64,000 nt of DNA from Natronosporangium sp035305625 (GTDB lineage: Bacteria > Actinomycetota > Actinomycetes > Mycobacteriales > Micromonosporaceae). The stretch lies in the NCBI GenBank assembly GCA_963809545.1, contig CAWEKD010000005.1, positions 496,001 through 560,000 of the forward strand, in the 5' to 3' direction. This document shows positions 23,999-33,042 of the stretch, in pieces. Position 1 is the first letter of the stretch; each line of letters starts with the position of its first letter. A program made the translations under genes and the position numbers. The notes under the pieces are model-generated. The model was not told the DNA's origin. It worked only from the letters and a program-made list of their open reading frames with translations, and did no database searches.

Positions 23999-26031
23999 GA
24001 TCCTCCCGTACCTCCCCGCTACTGGGAGTGGCCTTGAGCGCCGGTCTGATCGTCACCGCCGGCTGCTCCGCCCTCCCAGGCGACTCCGCGCTGACCTCGG
24101 CGGAGCTGCGCCTGGTGTCCTTCACTTCTTGTGACGAAGCGACCCAGGAGCTACGCGCCGCCACCCTCGCCACGCTGAACACGGCCGGGCACCTTGCGCT
24201 CGCCGCCCCGGACACGCTTCCCGTCGACGCCACATTGATGGATGCCGCCGGCGCACCGGCCGCGGCTGAGTTCGCCCCCAATACCCGGACCAGCACCGAC
24301 TACAGCGGCACCAACGTGCATGAGTCCGGGGTGGACGAGCCAGATCTGGTGAAGACCGATGGGCGCCGGATCGTCACTGTTCACAATGGAGTCCTGCGGG
24401 TGGTGGACGCGCAGCGGCGGGTGGAGACCGGCCAGCTCGCGCTGACCGACCCGCATCCGGAGCACGCGTCGGCCGGCTGGTGGCAGCCGTCGGATCTGCT
24501 GCTGCACGGCGACCGGGCGCTGGTGCTGATGAACGGCTCCTGGTGGGGCGGCGCCCCCGTCCCACTGCCGGAGCCCGTACCGGAGCCGGCGCTGGACGCT
24601 CCCCAGGTGGGGCAGGCGGAGCCGAGTGACGTCGATCCGGACGCCCCCGTCGACAGCGTCGCCCTGCCGGCCCCCATGCCACTGCCGGTAGCGGAGATCG
24701 CCGGCCCCAAACTGCTGTTGGTCGACCTGTCCGGCTCCGCCCCCACGGTGATCAGTGAGTACGCGGTGGACGGCTCGCTGCTGGACGCGCGGGCGGTGGG
24801 GCAGACCGCCCGGGTGGTGGTGCGCAGCACCCCCCGGTTGGACCTGCCGCACCACACCGACGACCCGGCCGCCCAGCAGGCCGCGATCGAGGAAGCGGAC
24901 GTCACCGCCTGGCTGCCGCGGTACGAGGTGACCACCGGGGGCACCACGGAGAGCGGCCACGTCGACTGCACCGCGGTCAGCCACCCGGCGGAGTACTCCG
25001 GCACCTCGATGCTGACCGTGCTCACCTTCGATCTGACCGCCGACAGCCTGGGCGACGGCCTACCGGTCAGCATCGTCGCCGACGGTGACACCGTCTACAG
25101 CAACGGCACCAGCCTGTACGTGGCCAGCGATCAGCGCTGGCGGGTGATGACGGACGAGGCGGGCAGCTACGACCGGACCGCGATCTACAAGTTCGATGTC
25201 TCGGCACCGGGGAAGCCGCGCTACGTCGGCGCCGGTGAGGTGGACGGATGGCTGCTCAACCAGTACGCGATGAGCGAGTGGGACGGGTTCCTCCGGGTGG
25301 CCACCACCTCCGGCGACGCCTGGGGAGAGGCGGCGAACAGCGAGTCCGCCGTCTACGTGCTGGCGGAGCGCGACAACCGGCTGGTGGAGGTCGGTGCGGT
25401 CACCGGGCTGGGAGTCACCGAGCGGATCTACTCGGTGCGGTACGTCGGCCCGATCGCTTTCCTGGTCACCTTCCGGCAAATCGACCCTCTCTACACAGTA
25501 GACCTCAGTGACCCGACCGCGCCGAAGGTGCTCGGGGAGTTGAAGGTCACCGGCTACTCCTCGTACCTGCACCCGATCGGGGAGGACCGCCTGCTCGGCA
25601 TCGGTCAGGAGGCGGATGAGGAGGGCCGGACCCTCGGCACCCAGGTGTCCCTGTACGACGTCTCCGACCTGACCAACCCGACCGTGCTGGACCGGTTCCA
25701 CGTTCCGCACGCCGTCAGCGACGCCGAGCACGATCCGCACGCCGTGCTGTGGTGGTCGGAGCAGCAGCTGCTGGTAGTGCCGATCATGACCTGGGGCGCC
25801 GGTGAGGGGCGGGACCTGCCGGAGATGGGGGCGCTGGCCCTACGGATACAGGGGAACACCCTCACCGAGCTGGCGCTGGTGTCGCATCCGGCCCTGGGGC
25901 CCGATCAGCCCTCGGCCACCATCAACCGCGCCCTGGTCGTTGGGGACACCCTCTGGACCGTCTCCTCCGCGGGATTGCAGGCAAACGCCCTGTCTACCTT
26001 CCACCAAGTCGCCTGGATCCCGTTCACCTGA
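23995..26031 (+). CDS. Secreted beta-propeller lipoprotein
   Basis: 678 residues. Signal peptide with lipobox VTAGC (residue about 24). NVHESGVDEPDLVKTDGRRIV is the start of the Beta_propel family (PF09826-type), and repeated strands such as VYVLAERDNRLVEVGAV and VSLYDVSDLTNPTVLDRFHV continue through the protein. A Pro/Ala/Asp-rich loop (about 185-235) interrupts the propeller. It is exported and probably lipid-anchored; biochemical function is unknown. It overlaps the lrp stop by 4 bp, so it may share lrp transcription. A strong hairpin follows. Confidence 0.85.
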   Translation: MRSSRTSPLLGVALSAGLIVTAGCSALPGDSALTSAELRLVSFTSCDEATQELRAATLATLNTAGHLALAAPDTLPVDATLMDAAGAPAAAEFAPNTRTSTDYSGTNVHESGVDEPDLVKTDGRRIVTVHNGVLRVVDAQRRVETGQLALTDPHPEHASAGWWQPSDLLLHGDRALVLMNGSWWGGAPVPLPEPVPEPALDAPQVGQAEPSDVDPDAPVDSVALPAPMPLPVAEIAGPKLLLVDLSGSAPTVISEYAVDGSLLDARAVGQTARVVVRSTPRLDLPHHTDDPAAQQAAIEEADVTAWLPRYEVTTGGTTESGHVDCTAVSHPAEYSGTSMLTVLTFDLTADSLGDGLPVSIVADGDTVYSNGTSLYVASDQRWRVMTDEAGSYDRTAIYKFDVSAPGKPRYVGAGEVDGWLLNQYAMSEWDGFLRVATTSGDAWGEAANSESAVYVLAERDNRLVEVGAVTGLGVTERIYSVRYVGPIAFLVTFRQIDPLYTVDLSDPTAPKVLGELKVTGYSSYLHPIGEDRLLGIGQEADEEGRTLGTQVSLYDVSDLTNPTVLDRFHVPHAVSDAEHDPHAVLWWSEQQLLVVPIMTWGAGEGRDLPEMGALALRIQGNTLTELALVSHPALGPDQPSATINRALVVGDTLWTVSSAGLQANALSTFHQVAWIPFT

Positions 26032-26035
26032 GGTA

Positions 26036-26077
26036 CCGGTGGGGGTGGCGCCACGACTGCGGCGCCACCCCCACCGG
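26036..26077. terminator. Bidirectional hairpin between convergent genes
   Basis: Perfect 17-bp arms, 26036-26052 and 26061-26077, around an 8-base loop (ACGACTGC). It lies exactly between two convergent genes. There is no T-run, as is common for actinomycete terminators. Confidence 0.8.
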
Positions 26078-26093
26078 CCTCGCTCCCGTCATT

Positions 26094-27092
26094 TCACAGG
26101 TACATTCCGGTGCCCGGCGCCTCCGGCCGGTGATGGTCGTCGTCGGCGAAGAACCGGCGCCCACCGAACTCCTGCTGTAGCCGGTCGTCCAACTCGTCCG
26201 CCAGTCCGGTCATCACATGGATGGCCAACACCAGATGACTGGGACGGAAGTCCCGCCCGAACACCGGCACCGACGCCCAGACCGTGTCCCGCACGTAGTA
26301 CAGCCGCCCCACCGGCATCCGGTTGGTGAGCTCCGACAACCGCTCGTACAGTTGCTCACTCGGCGTCACCCCGGTGAGCACCGGCGACCGTACGTCCACC
26401 AGCGGGGGATTGTCGCGGACGGTGACGAACACCATCGCGGTGCCGGCCCGGATCCCGATGTCACCGTCCGGGTCGGCGGTGAGCTGCTCCGGCGACAGGT
26501 GCTGCATCCCGGCGATCACCATCCGGACCTGGTCCCGCAGCAACTGCGGATCCGCCGGGCCGGTGGGGGCGGAGGGCTCCGGCGGCGGTGGTTTGACCGC
26601 CCGACCGGCCCGGGCGGTGCCCAGCGCCACCTCGGACAGTGGCTCCCCGGTCGCGTCGTTCGCCTCGTACCGCAGGAACGCCGGATGGGGGGCGCCGTAG
26701 ATGTCTCGCAGGGTCCGGGTGAGGACCGTCGCCAGCGCCGGGATCTGGTTGGTGGTCAGCCCGAACCGGTTCCCGGAGTCGGGCTCCACTCCGGGTGGGG
26801 ACCAGCCCAGCGCGACCAGTTCGGCCACCGCGGTCCGGTCCAGCTGATATTCCTTCGGCAACGAGGCGTTGCCGACCGCGTACGCGCGGATCCGCCCATC
26901 CAGCAAGGCGGTGACGGTCACCTCGTAGTCGGCGGCCCCGGCGCCGGACGCGGTGGGATCAAGTACCAGCCGGAGTTGCCCGCCGGCCGGCAACGTCGGT
27001 AGCAGTTTCCCGAGGGCGGCGTGGAACTCTTGCCAGGCCCGCTGCACCTTGGCGCGGAGGTCGGTGGTATCTGGGTCGTCGCTGAGCAGCAT
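26094..27092 (-). CDS. TY-Chap/YbjN-like putative chaperone
   Basis: 332 residues from ATG 27092, with GGAAGGGGGAG upstream. It has two alpha/beta halves linked by a proline-rich segment (KPPPPEPSAPTGPADP, about 167-182). The C-terminal half (DGDIGIRAGTAMVFVTVRDNPPLV, then DELDDRLQQEFGG) resembles the YbjN/type-III-chaperone-like (TY-Chap) fold found in actinomycete proteins of unknown role. It has no signal peptide. The assignment is by pattern only. It is otherwise a stand-alone gene. Confidence 0.55.
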   Translation of the reverse strand: MLLSDDPDTTDLRAKVQRAWQEFHAALGKLLPTLPAGGQLRLVLDPTASGAGAADYEVTVTALLDGRIRAYAVGNASLPKEYQLDRTAVAELVALGWSPPGVEPDSGNRFGLTTNQIPALATVLTRTLRDIYGAPHPAFLRYEANDATGEPLSEVALGTARAGRAVKPPPPEPSAPTGPADPQLLRDQVRMVIAGMQHLSPEQLTADPDGDIGIRAGTAMVFVTVRDNPPLVDVRSPVLTGVTPSEQLYERLSELTNRMPVGRLYYVRDTVWASVPVFGRDFRPSHLVLAIHVMTGLADELDDRLQQEFGGRRFFADDDHHRPEAPGTGMYL

Positions 27093-27145
27093 CGCTCCCC
27101 CTTCCGGGGGATCACCTTACCGGCCCGGAAGCACTCCCGAATATA

Positions 27146-27400
27146 TCATCCTATATCAATCTCTTCTGGCGTCCACCGGGCCGCCAACGCGCGCAGTGCG
27201 GCCGCGGCCTGGGCCGGATCCGCGCCCCGCCCCACCGCCACCCCCAGCAGATAGGTGGTCAAGGGTGCGGCCGGCCGCACCACGTGATGCGCCACCTCCC
27301 GGGCCAACTCCAGCACCATCCGCTGCTGCTCCGCCAGGGTGCTCGAGTCCAATCCGACCGCCTCACTGGCCGCCGTGGTCCATTCCTCAAGGGCCGCCAT
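27146..27400 (-). CDS. Small DUF6457-type protein downstream of mobA
   Basis: 84 residues, starting at ATG 27400 and overlapping the mobA 3' end by 14 bp. The sequence begins MAALEEWTTAASEAVGL and is mostly helical, with a conserved VAHHVVRPAAPLTTYLLGVAVGRG stretch. A short helical protein of this kind often follows mobA in actinomycetes and may assist molybdenum cofactor attachment, but no function is established from the sequence. Confidence 0.7.
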   Translation of the reverse strand: MAALEEWTTAASEAVGLDSSTLAEQQRMVLELAREVAHHVVRPAAPLTTYLLGVAVGRGADPAQAAAALRALAARWTPEEIDIG

Positions 27401-28025
27401 CGGCCCACCTCCTCGCTGCCTCCAGATCGTCCTCGGTGTCGCAGTCCCACCACACCGGCGGCCCGGTCGGGGCGGACACCGGCCGGACCCGTAACCCAGC
27501 CAGCACCCGCCACAGCGGCACCCCGGCGAACCGAGCCGCTGCTCCCTCCCCGTCCGCGGCGTCCGCGCCGCCCCCGGAAACCTCCTGCGTGAGCGCCCGC
27601 CGCACCGCCGCGACCCGCCACACGCCACACAACCACTGAGGACGCCCGGTACCGTCGAGATACACCGCGCCGTCGTACCCCACCGCCGCGCTCCGCAGCC
27701 GCGCCACCGCCTCCCGGGTGAGCAGCGGTAGATCCGCGGCGAGCACCGCCAGGTCGACCGCGCTCGCCGGCACCCGGGCCAGCCCCGCCGCCAACGCGGC
27801 GACCGGGCCGCCGCCGGGCGGCTCCTCCCGGGTCTGGACCACCCCGGCCGGCAACGGCAGCCCCGCCGGGCCGACCACCACCCGGGTGGTGCTCTCCGCC
27901 ACCGCCGCCAGCACCCGGTGCAGCATGGGGCGCCCGCCCACCGACAGCACCGGCTTTGCCGCCCCACCCAGCCGCCGACCGGCGCCGCCGGCCAGGATCA
28001 CCACCGCGTCCGGCAGGCTCCGCAC
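27387..28025 (-). CDS. mobA: Molybdenum cofactor guanylyltransferase MobA
   Basis: 212 residues from GTG 28025, placed 6 bases after TACGAT; the frame reaches 28142 but lacks family similarity there. The N-terminal LAGGAGRRLGGAAKPVLSVGGRPML is the GTP-binding NTP-transferase motif; AVLAADLPLLT and VWWDCDTEDDLEAA follow as in MobA. It attaches GMP to molybdopterin, giving the bis-MGD cofactor used by DMSO-reductase-type enzymes. It complements moaC-moaB found 8.5 kb to the left. Confidence 0.88.
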   Translation of the reverse strand: MRSLPDAVVILAGGAGRRLGGAAKPVLSVGGRPMLHRVLAAVAESTTRVVVGPAGLPLPAGVVQTREEPPGGGPVAALAAGLARVPASAVDLAVLAADLPLLTREAVARLRSAAVGYDGAVYLDGTGRPQWLCGVWRVAAVRRALTQEVSGGGADAADGEGAAARFAGVPLWRVLAGLRVRPVSAPTGPPVWWDCDTEDDLEAARRWADGGP

Positions 28026-28031
28026 GCCGCG

Positions 28032-28037
28032 ATCGTA
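28032..28037 (-). promoter_or_regulatory. -10 box TACGAT, leaderless start of mobA
   Basis: Minus-strand TACGAT is 6 bases before GTG 28025, with no Shine-Dalgarno sequence. Confidence 0.55.
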
Positions 28038-28114
28038 CGTCCGGCCAGTGAAACCTGGTGGCGGCTTGCCGAATCCCCCGACTGTCGTACCCCGACCGGG
28101 TAGGAGGCGTCCGG

Positions 28115-28120
28115 TACCTT
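28115..28120 (+). promoter_or_regulatory. -10 box TACCTT, leaderless start of DUF885 gene
   Basis: TACCTT is 7 bases before ATG 28128. It lies about 80 bp from the divergent mobA box, so the two genes share a short control region. Confidence 0.55.
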
Positions 28121-28127
28121 CTCCGGA

Positions 28128-29813
28128 ATGGGAGACATCCATGAGCTGGCGGACCGGTACGTGGACGAGCTGGCCGCCCTACACCCGACCGCGGCCACCT
28201 TCATCGGGGTTACTGGCCATGACCACGAGCTGACTGACCTCAGCCCGGATGGGTTCGCCGCCATCGCCGACCACCATCGACGCACGCTGGCGGAGCTGAC
28301 CGCGCTCGCCCCGGCGGACGAGTCGGAACGAGTGGCCAAAGAGGCCATGATCGAACGGCTGACGCTGGAGCTGGAGCGGTACGAAGCGGGCGAGACCACC
28401 AGTGAGCTGAACGTGCTCACCAGCGGCCTGCACGACACCCGCATGGTCTTCGACCTGATGCCGCTGGAGGGGGAGGAGGCTGCGGCCAACCTGTCCGCCC
28501 GGATGGCGGCATTTCCCGAGGTCATGCGGCGGTACCAGCGCACGCTGCTGGAGGCGGCCCGAGCCGGTCACGTCACCTCCCGTCGGCAGGTGGCCGCGGT
28601 GGCCGAGCACTGCGACCTGTGGGCCGACCCGCAGGCGGACAACGTCTGGCCGGAGCTCGCCCGCCGCGTGATCGAAGCCAACCCGGATCTGCCGGCCTCA
28701 CTGGCGCGCGACCTCAACGAACGCGCGGTCGCCGCCCGGGAGGCGACCGTGGAATTCGGACGGTTCCTCCGGGAGGAACTGGCTCCGCTGGCGCGGGAGA
28801 AGGACGCGGTCGGGCTGGAGCGCTACCAACTCGCCTCCCGGTACTTCCTCGGCGCCACCATCGACCTGGTCGAGACCTACGCGTGGGCGTTCGGGGAGCT
28901 GCACCGGCTGGAGACCGAGATGCGGGAGGTCGCCGCCCAGATCGCTGGCAGCGGCGCCACCGTGGACCAGGCGGTGGAGGTATTGGACGCTGACCCGGCC
29001 CGCACCATCAAGGGCAAGGAGGCGTTCCGGGACTGGATGCAGGAGTTGGCGGAGCGGGCCATCCGCGAACTGCACGGACGGCACTTCGACATCCCGGAGC
29101 CGGTGCAGCGGATCGAGTGCTGCATCGCCCCCACCAGTGACGGGGCCATCTACTACACCGGTCCGAGCGAGGACTTCCGCCGGCCGGGGCGGATGTGGTG
29201 GGCGGTACCGCAGGGGATCGACTCCTTCTCCACCTGGCGCGAGGTGACCACCGTCTTCCACGAAGGTGTGCCCGGCCACCACCTGCAGATCGCCCAGACC
29301 GTCTACCGGACCGATCTGCTCAACCGGTGGCAGCGCCTGATCGCCGGCTGCTCCGGACACGCCGAAGGCTGGGCGTTGTACGCGGAGCGGCTGATGGACG
29401 AGTTGGGTTACCTGGAGGATCCGGGTGACCGGCTGGGCATGCTGGACGGCCAGGCGTTCCGGGCCGCCCGGGTGATCGTCGACATCGGGATGCACCTGGA
29501 GCTGGAGATCCCGCGGGACAACCCGTTCGGGTTCCACCCCGGTGAGCGCTGGACCCCGGAGCTGGGGTGGGAGTTCATGCGGGCGCACTGCCGGATCCCG
29601 GACGAGCACCTCCGGTTCGAACTCAACCGCTACCTCGGCTGGCCGGGGCAGGCCCCCTCGTACAAGGTCGGGGAGCGGATCTGGTTGCAGGCCCGCGAGG
29701 AGGCGGCCGCCCGCAAGGGGCCGGACTTCGACCTGAAGGCGTTCCACCGGGACGCCCTCAACCTGGGCGGGCTCGGCCTCGACCCGTTGCGGGCCGCCCT
29801 CGCCCGGCTGTAA
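28128..29813 (+). CDS. DUF885-family putative metallopeptidase
   Basis: 561 residues, usual for the family. The zinc-binding motif is FHEGVPGHHLQ (near residue 380), with a glutamate-rich YAERLMDELGYL downstream as further ligand region. GAIYYTGPSEDFRRPG and the C-terminal FELNRYLGWPGQAPSYKVGE motifs are diagnostic. No signal peptide is visible, so it probably acts in the cytoplasm. DUF885 proteins are related to M32/thermolysin-like zinc proteases, mostly with unknown substrates. It is a single-gene unit with hairpins after it. Confidence 0.88.
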   Translation: MGDIHELADRYVDELAALHPTAATFIGVTGHDHELTDLSPDGFAAIADHHRRTLAELTALAPADESERVAKEAMIERLTLELERYEAGETTSELNVLTSGLHDTRMVFDLMPLEGEEAAANLSARMAAFPEVMRRYQRTLLEAARAGHVTSRRQVAAVAEHCDLWADPQADNVWPELARRVIEANPDLPASLARDLNERAVAAREATVEFGRFLREELAPLAREKDAVGLERYQLASRYFLGATIDLVETYAWAFGELHRLETEMREVAAQIAGSGATVDQAVEVLDADPARTIKGKEAFRDWMQELAERAIRELHGRHFDIPEPVQRIECCIAPTSDGAIYYTGPSEDFRRPGRMWWAVPQGIDSFSTWREVTTVFHEGVPGHHLQIAQTVYRTDLLNRWQRLIAGCSGHAEGWALYAERLMDELGYLEDPGDRLGMLDGQAFRAARVIVDIGMHLELEIPRDNPFGFHPGERWTPELGWEFMRAHCRIPDEHLRFELNRYLGWPGQAPSYKVGERIWLQAREEAAARKGPDFDLKAFHRDALNLGGLGLDPLRAALARL

Positions 29814-29818
29814 CCACA

Positions 29819-29903
29819 CCCACCCCCGGGTGGGTGGACCTGACCGGTAGCGGGATCTTGCCCCAGGGGAACCGCACCTCCCGGGGCAAGATCCCCCGCT
29901 ACC
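29819..29903. terminator. Two hairpins between convergent genes
   Basis: A short hairpin (CCCACCC/GGGTGGG, 29819-29834) follows the DUF885 stop. A larger one has arms 29846-29864 and 29883-29903 (GGTAGCGG...GATCTTGCCCC paired with its complement, with a 2-base bulge) and an 18-base loop. Together they separate two convergent genes. Confidence 0.6.
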
Positions 29904-29922
29904 GCCAGCTTGAGGCAGGCGA

Positions 29923-30417
29923 CTAGTGCCAGTAGTCGCGGTGCACCGCCAGGCCCTCTTCGGAGAGCACCGGCCCCACCACCGTGATCGGATAGTTGGC
30001 CCGGGCGAACAGGAACCGGCTCGGGGCGTCCACCGCCGGGGCGGTCTGCTCACCCCGCAGCTCAGCGAGCTGGGCAGCGCTCACCGAGAACACCAGCCGC
30101 CCGAGGCCGGCGAGGACGAACGCCCCCGAACACATGGCGCAGTTCTCGGTGCTGGTGTAGAGGGTGGCCCAGCGACGCTCCTCCGGTGAGAGCAACCGCG
30201 CCGCCTCCACCGCCAGCTTCAGCTCCGGGTGGGCGCTGATGTCCTGATCCTGGAGGGCGGTGTTGAACCGCTCGGCCACGATCCTGCCCTCGCCGTCGAC
30301 CAGCACCGACCCGAACGGCCGCTGGCCGGCCCGCCGCGCCTCCCAGGCCAACTCGATCGCCCGCCGGAGAAACCGCTGCTCCTGCGCGGTCAGTTCCGCG
30401 CCGTCCTGCTCCGACAT
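29923..30417 (-). CDS. Nucleoside/guanine deaminase-type protein
   Basis: 164 residues with the zinc-dependent cytidine-deaminase fold: SAHPELKLAVEAA (His and catalytic Glu, HPE instead of the more common HAE) and ENCAMCSGAFVLAG (the PCxxC zinc site, here NCxxC). Size and the C-terminal VHRDYWH resemble guanine deaminase and related nucleobase deaminases rather than tRNA-specific TadA. It probably deaminates a free purine or pyrimidine. It lies 64 bp upstream of the cytochrome c genes on the same strand, and a functional link is not evident. Confidence 0.8.
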   Translation of the reverse strand: MSEQDGAELTAQEQRFLRRAIELAWEARRAGQRPFGSVLVDGEGRIVAERFNTALQDQDISAHPELKLAVEAARLLSPEERRWATLYTSTENCAMCSGAFVLAGLGRLVFSVSAAQLAELRGEQTAPAVDAPSRFLFARANYPITVVGPVLSEEGLAVHRDYWH

Positions 30418-30481
30418 CCACGCCCCTTCCCTCGCCCGGCCCCGCTGGGCCGTCGCTTCACCCGCCCGGCCGCTGCTCAGC

Positions 30482-31447
30482 TCACGCGTAGGAGTGGAGG
30501 CTGTTGCTGAAGAACAGGTTCACCCCGATCAGGTTCATCAGCATCGCCGCGAACCCGGCGATCGCCAACCAGATCACGATCCGCCGCCGGACACTCGGCG
30601 TGGCCCGGGCGTGCAGGTAGGCGGCGTAGATCACCCAGGCGATGAACGCCCACACCTCCTTGGGGTCCCAGCCCCAGTACCGCCCCCAGGACGCCTCCGC
30701 CCAGATCGCGCCGGAGATGATGGCGAACGTCCAGATTGGGAACGCGAACGCGTGCAGTTTGAAGGTCAGCCGCTCCAGCCCCTCGGCGGCCGGCACCCGG
30801 GCCCCCAGCGGGTACGGGAACCGGCTCTTCCCCTCCTCGTGGCCGGCCCGCACCAGGTACATCGCGGCGGTGACGAACCCGGTCAGGAACGCCCCGAACG
30901 CCACCACCGCCGAGCCGACGTGGATGAAGAACCAGTACGAGTCCAGCGGGGCGCTCAGCGGCCCGACCGGGGTGTAGGCGACCAACCGGACCAGCCCCAG
31001 CACGATCGCGATCACCATCGCCACGTACAGGCCGAGGTGCCGGAGGGTGGGCCGGCTGACCAGCACCACCAGCCAGGCCGCGACCGCGATGAACGTGCCG
31101 GTGAGCGCGTACTCGTACATGTTGCCCAGCGGAATCCGCTCGGCCGCGATCCCGCGGGTGACCATGGTCACCAGGTGGACGGTGGCGGCCAGGAACACCA
31201 GGCTGGCCGCGATCGCCCCCAAGGGGCCGCCGCGGGCCCACGCCCACCAGTCCCGGGCCGGCCGCGCCGGCTCCGGGCTCGCCGACGTGGCGGTCTCTCC
31301 CACCGCGCCGCCACCGGCGGCGACCCCGGCCAGCGCCGCCTGCCGAGTCGGGCGGCGACCAAACGAATACTCGGCCGCGTGGGCGATCATGGCCGCCAGG
31401 TACAGCAGCACGGTGACCGTCAGCAGCGCATCGGAGAGTGCGGCCAT
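30482..31447 (-). CDS. ccsB: Cytochrome c biogenesis protein CcsB (ResC)
   Basis: 321 residues with about eight membrane helices and the haem-handling motif YWGWDPKEVWAFIAW near residue 245, the tryptophan-rich WWD signature of CcmC/CcsA proteins. With ResB it forms the System II complex that carries haem out and attaches it to apocytochrome c. The start overlaps the resB stop as TGATG. It is the last gene of the run hemL to ccsB. Confidence 0.93.
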   Translation of the reverse strand: MAALSDALLTVTVLLYLAAMIAHAAEYSFGRRPTRQAALAGVAAGGGAVGETATSASPEPARPARDWWAWARGGPLGAIAASLVFLAATVHLVTMVTRGIAAERIPLGNMYEYALTGTFIAVAAWLVVLVSRPTLRHLGLYVAMVIAIVLGLVRLVAYTPVGPLSAPLDSYWFFIHVGSAVVAFGAFLTGFVTAAMYLVRAGHEEGKSRFPYPLGARVPAAEGLERLTFKLHAFAFPIWTFAIISGAIWAEASWGRYWGWDPKEVWAFIAWVIYAAYLHARATPSVRRRIVIWLAIAGFAAMLMNLIGVNLFFSNSLHSYA

Positions 31448-33042
31448 CAGGTGCTCCTTCCCGCAACGGCCGGATCCGGTGCCGGCGCGTCCACGATGGT
31501 CAACGGCAGGTCCGCCACCAGCTGGCGGAACTCCTCAGCGAACCCGGGATGACCCGACCGAGGCAGCCCACCGGCCTCGACAATACTACGATCGGTAGTA
31601 GACGATTCTGCTGGTGTCACCCGGAACCACACCCGCCGGCGCCGACCCAACAACGCCGGCACCACCCCGGCGACCAGCAGGAACGCCCCCACCGCCGCCA
31701 CCGGCTGCCCCGGGTCGTACCGCACCGACACGGTGATCCACCGCTGGGTGCCGAGGAACTCCACCGTGGTGCCATCATCCAACGTCATGGTCTCGCCCGG
31801 GGCCAGGAACTCCGGCTCCCCCACCTGCACCAGTTCCCCGCGGGCGATCTGGTTGGCGTCCAGCGACCACACCGACCGCGGCTCCCCCGAGTCCATCCCC
31901 AGATTGCCCCGGTAGGCGAGCAGCATCAGCAGCGGGTCCTGCTCGGCCGGGTGCTGAGAACCGAACAGCATCGGCGCGGCGCTGGCGGTCGGCTGATACC
32001 GCCCCTCGAACGCCACCTGCAACGACGGGTCCCGCTCCCCGTCCGGGGACACGTTCGCGTCCGGGAACACCGCCACCCCTTCCGAGGTGCCGAGCGAATC
32101 CACCGGTAGGAACGGCGCCACCACGGTCTGGGTCTGGCCGTACCGGTCGGTGTAGCGCAGCACCGGGGCGTACCCGCTGCCCAGCAGGTAGACGTTGGCG
32201 CCGTCCAACCGCAACGGCGAGTTGACCGTGAACTCCACCGGCCGCCACTGCCCGTCCCCGTGGTGCACCCGGGCCTGGGCCAGGAACGCCAACGGCTCCC
32301 CGCGCTCGGAGTACTCGGCGTGGAACTCATCCAGTTGCAGACAGAACGGCGGCAGGCCGGTACCGTCCACCCGGTTACCCAGCCCGAACTCGTCGTACTG
32401 GGAGAGGGTGTTGCAGAACTGCCCGTCCTCGCCGGCCACCACCAGCCGGTTGCCGTGCCAACCGTACGCCGCTCCGAGCGCCACCCCGACCAGGATCACC
32501 ACCATGGCCGCGTGCATCAGCAGGTTCCCGGTCTCCTTCAGGTATCCCTTCTCGGCGCTGACCGTCACCGTCCCGTCCTCGTGCCGGCGCACGATCGACC
32601 GCCACCGCCGCGCCCGCAGCGCGCGGTGCAGCCGGTCCGCCGCCTCCGCCGGGGAGCCGGCGGCGGTCAGGCCGGCGGCGTGGGCCGGCAGCCGAGACAG
32701 TCGCCGGGGCGCGGGCACCGGGGCACGCCGCAGCGCCTGCACATGGTCCCGGATCCGGGGCACGATGCAGCCCACCAGCGAGGTGAACAGCAGCAGGTAG
32801 ATAGCGGAGAACCAGGGCGAGCCGAACACGTTGAAGGCGCCCAGCCGGTCCAGCGTCGGCGCCAGGTCGGGATACCGCTCGTAGAACCGGGCGACGCTCT
32901 CCACACTGACCGAGCGCTGCGGCAGCGCTGACCCGGGAACCGACGCCAACGCCAGCAGGAACAGCAGCACCAGCGCGGTCCGCATGCTGGTCAACTGCCG
33001 CCAGGTGTTACGCAGCCAGGCCACCGGCCGGGGGACGGTCAC
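31447..33042 (-). CDS. resB: Cytochrome c biogenesis protein ResB
   Basis: 531 residues. Three N-terminal membrane helices (LTSMRTALVLLFLLALASVPG first), a large extracytoplasmic domain (about 205-440) and a C-terminal helix match ResB/Ccs1. GNLLMHAAMVVILVGVALG near residue 175 carries a conserved His. It partners CcsB in System II haem ligation. The stop/start overlap with ccsB and the overlap with ccdA (4 bp) show an operon. Confidence 0.93.
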   Translation of the reverse strand: MTVPRPVAWLRNTWRQLTSMRTALVLLFLLALASVPGSALPQRSVSVESVARFYERYPDLAPTLDRLGAFNVFGSPWFSAIYLLLFTSLVGCIVPRIRDHVQALRRAPVPAPRRLSRLPAHAAGLTAAGSPAEAADRLHRALRARRWRSIVRRHEDGTVTVSAEKGYLKETGNLLMHAAMVVILVGVALGAAYGWHGNRLVVAGEDGQFCNTLSQYDEFGLGNRVDGTGLPPFCLQLDEFHAEYSERGEPLAFLAQARVHHGDGQWRPVEFTVNSPLRLDGANVYLLGSGYAPVLRYTDRYGQTQTVVAPFLPVDSLGTSEGVAVFPDANVSPDGERDPSLQVAFEGRYQPTASAAPMLFGSQHPAEQDPLLMLLAYRGNLGMDSGEPRSVWSLDANQIARGELVQVGEPEFLAPGETMTLDDGTTVEFLGTQRWITVSVRYDPGQPVAAVGAFLLVAGVVPALLGRRRRVWFRVTPAESSTTDRSIVEAGGLPRSGHPGFAEEFRQLVADLPLTIVDAPAPDPAVAGRST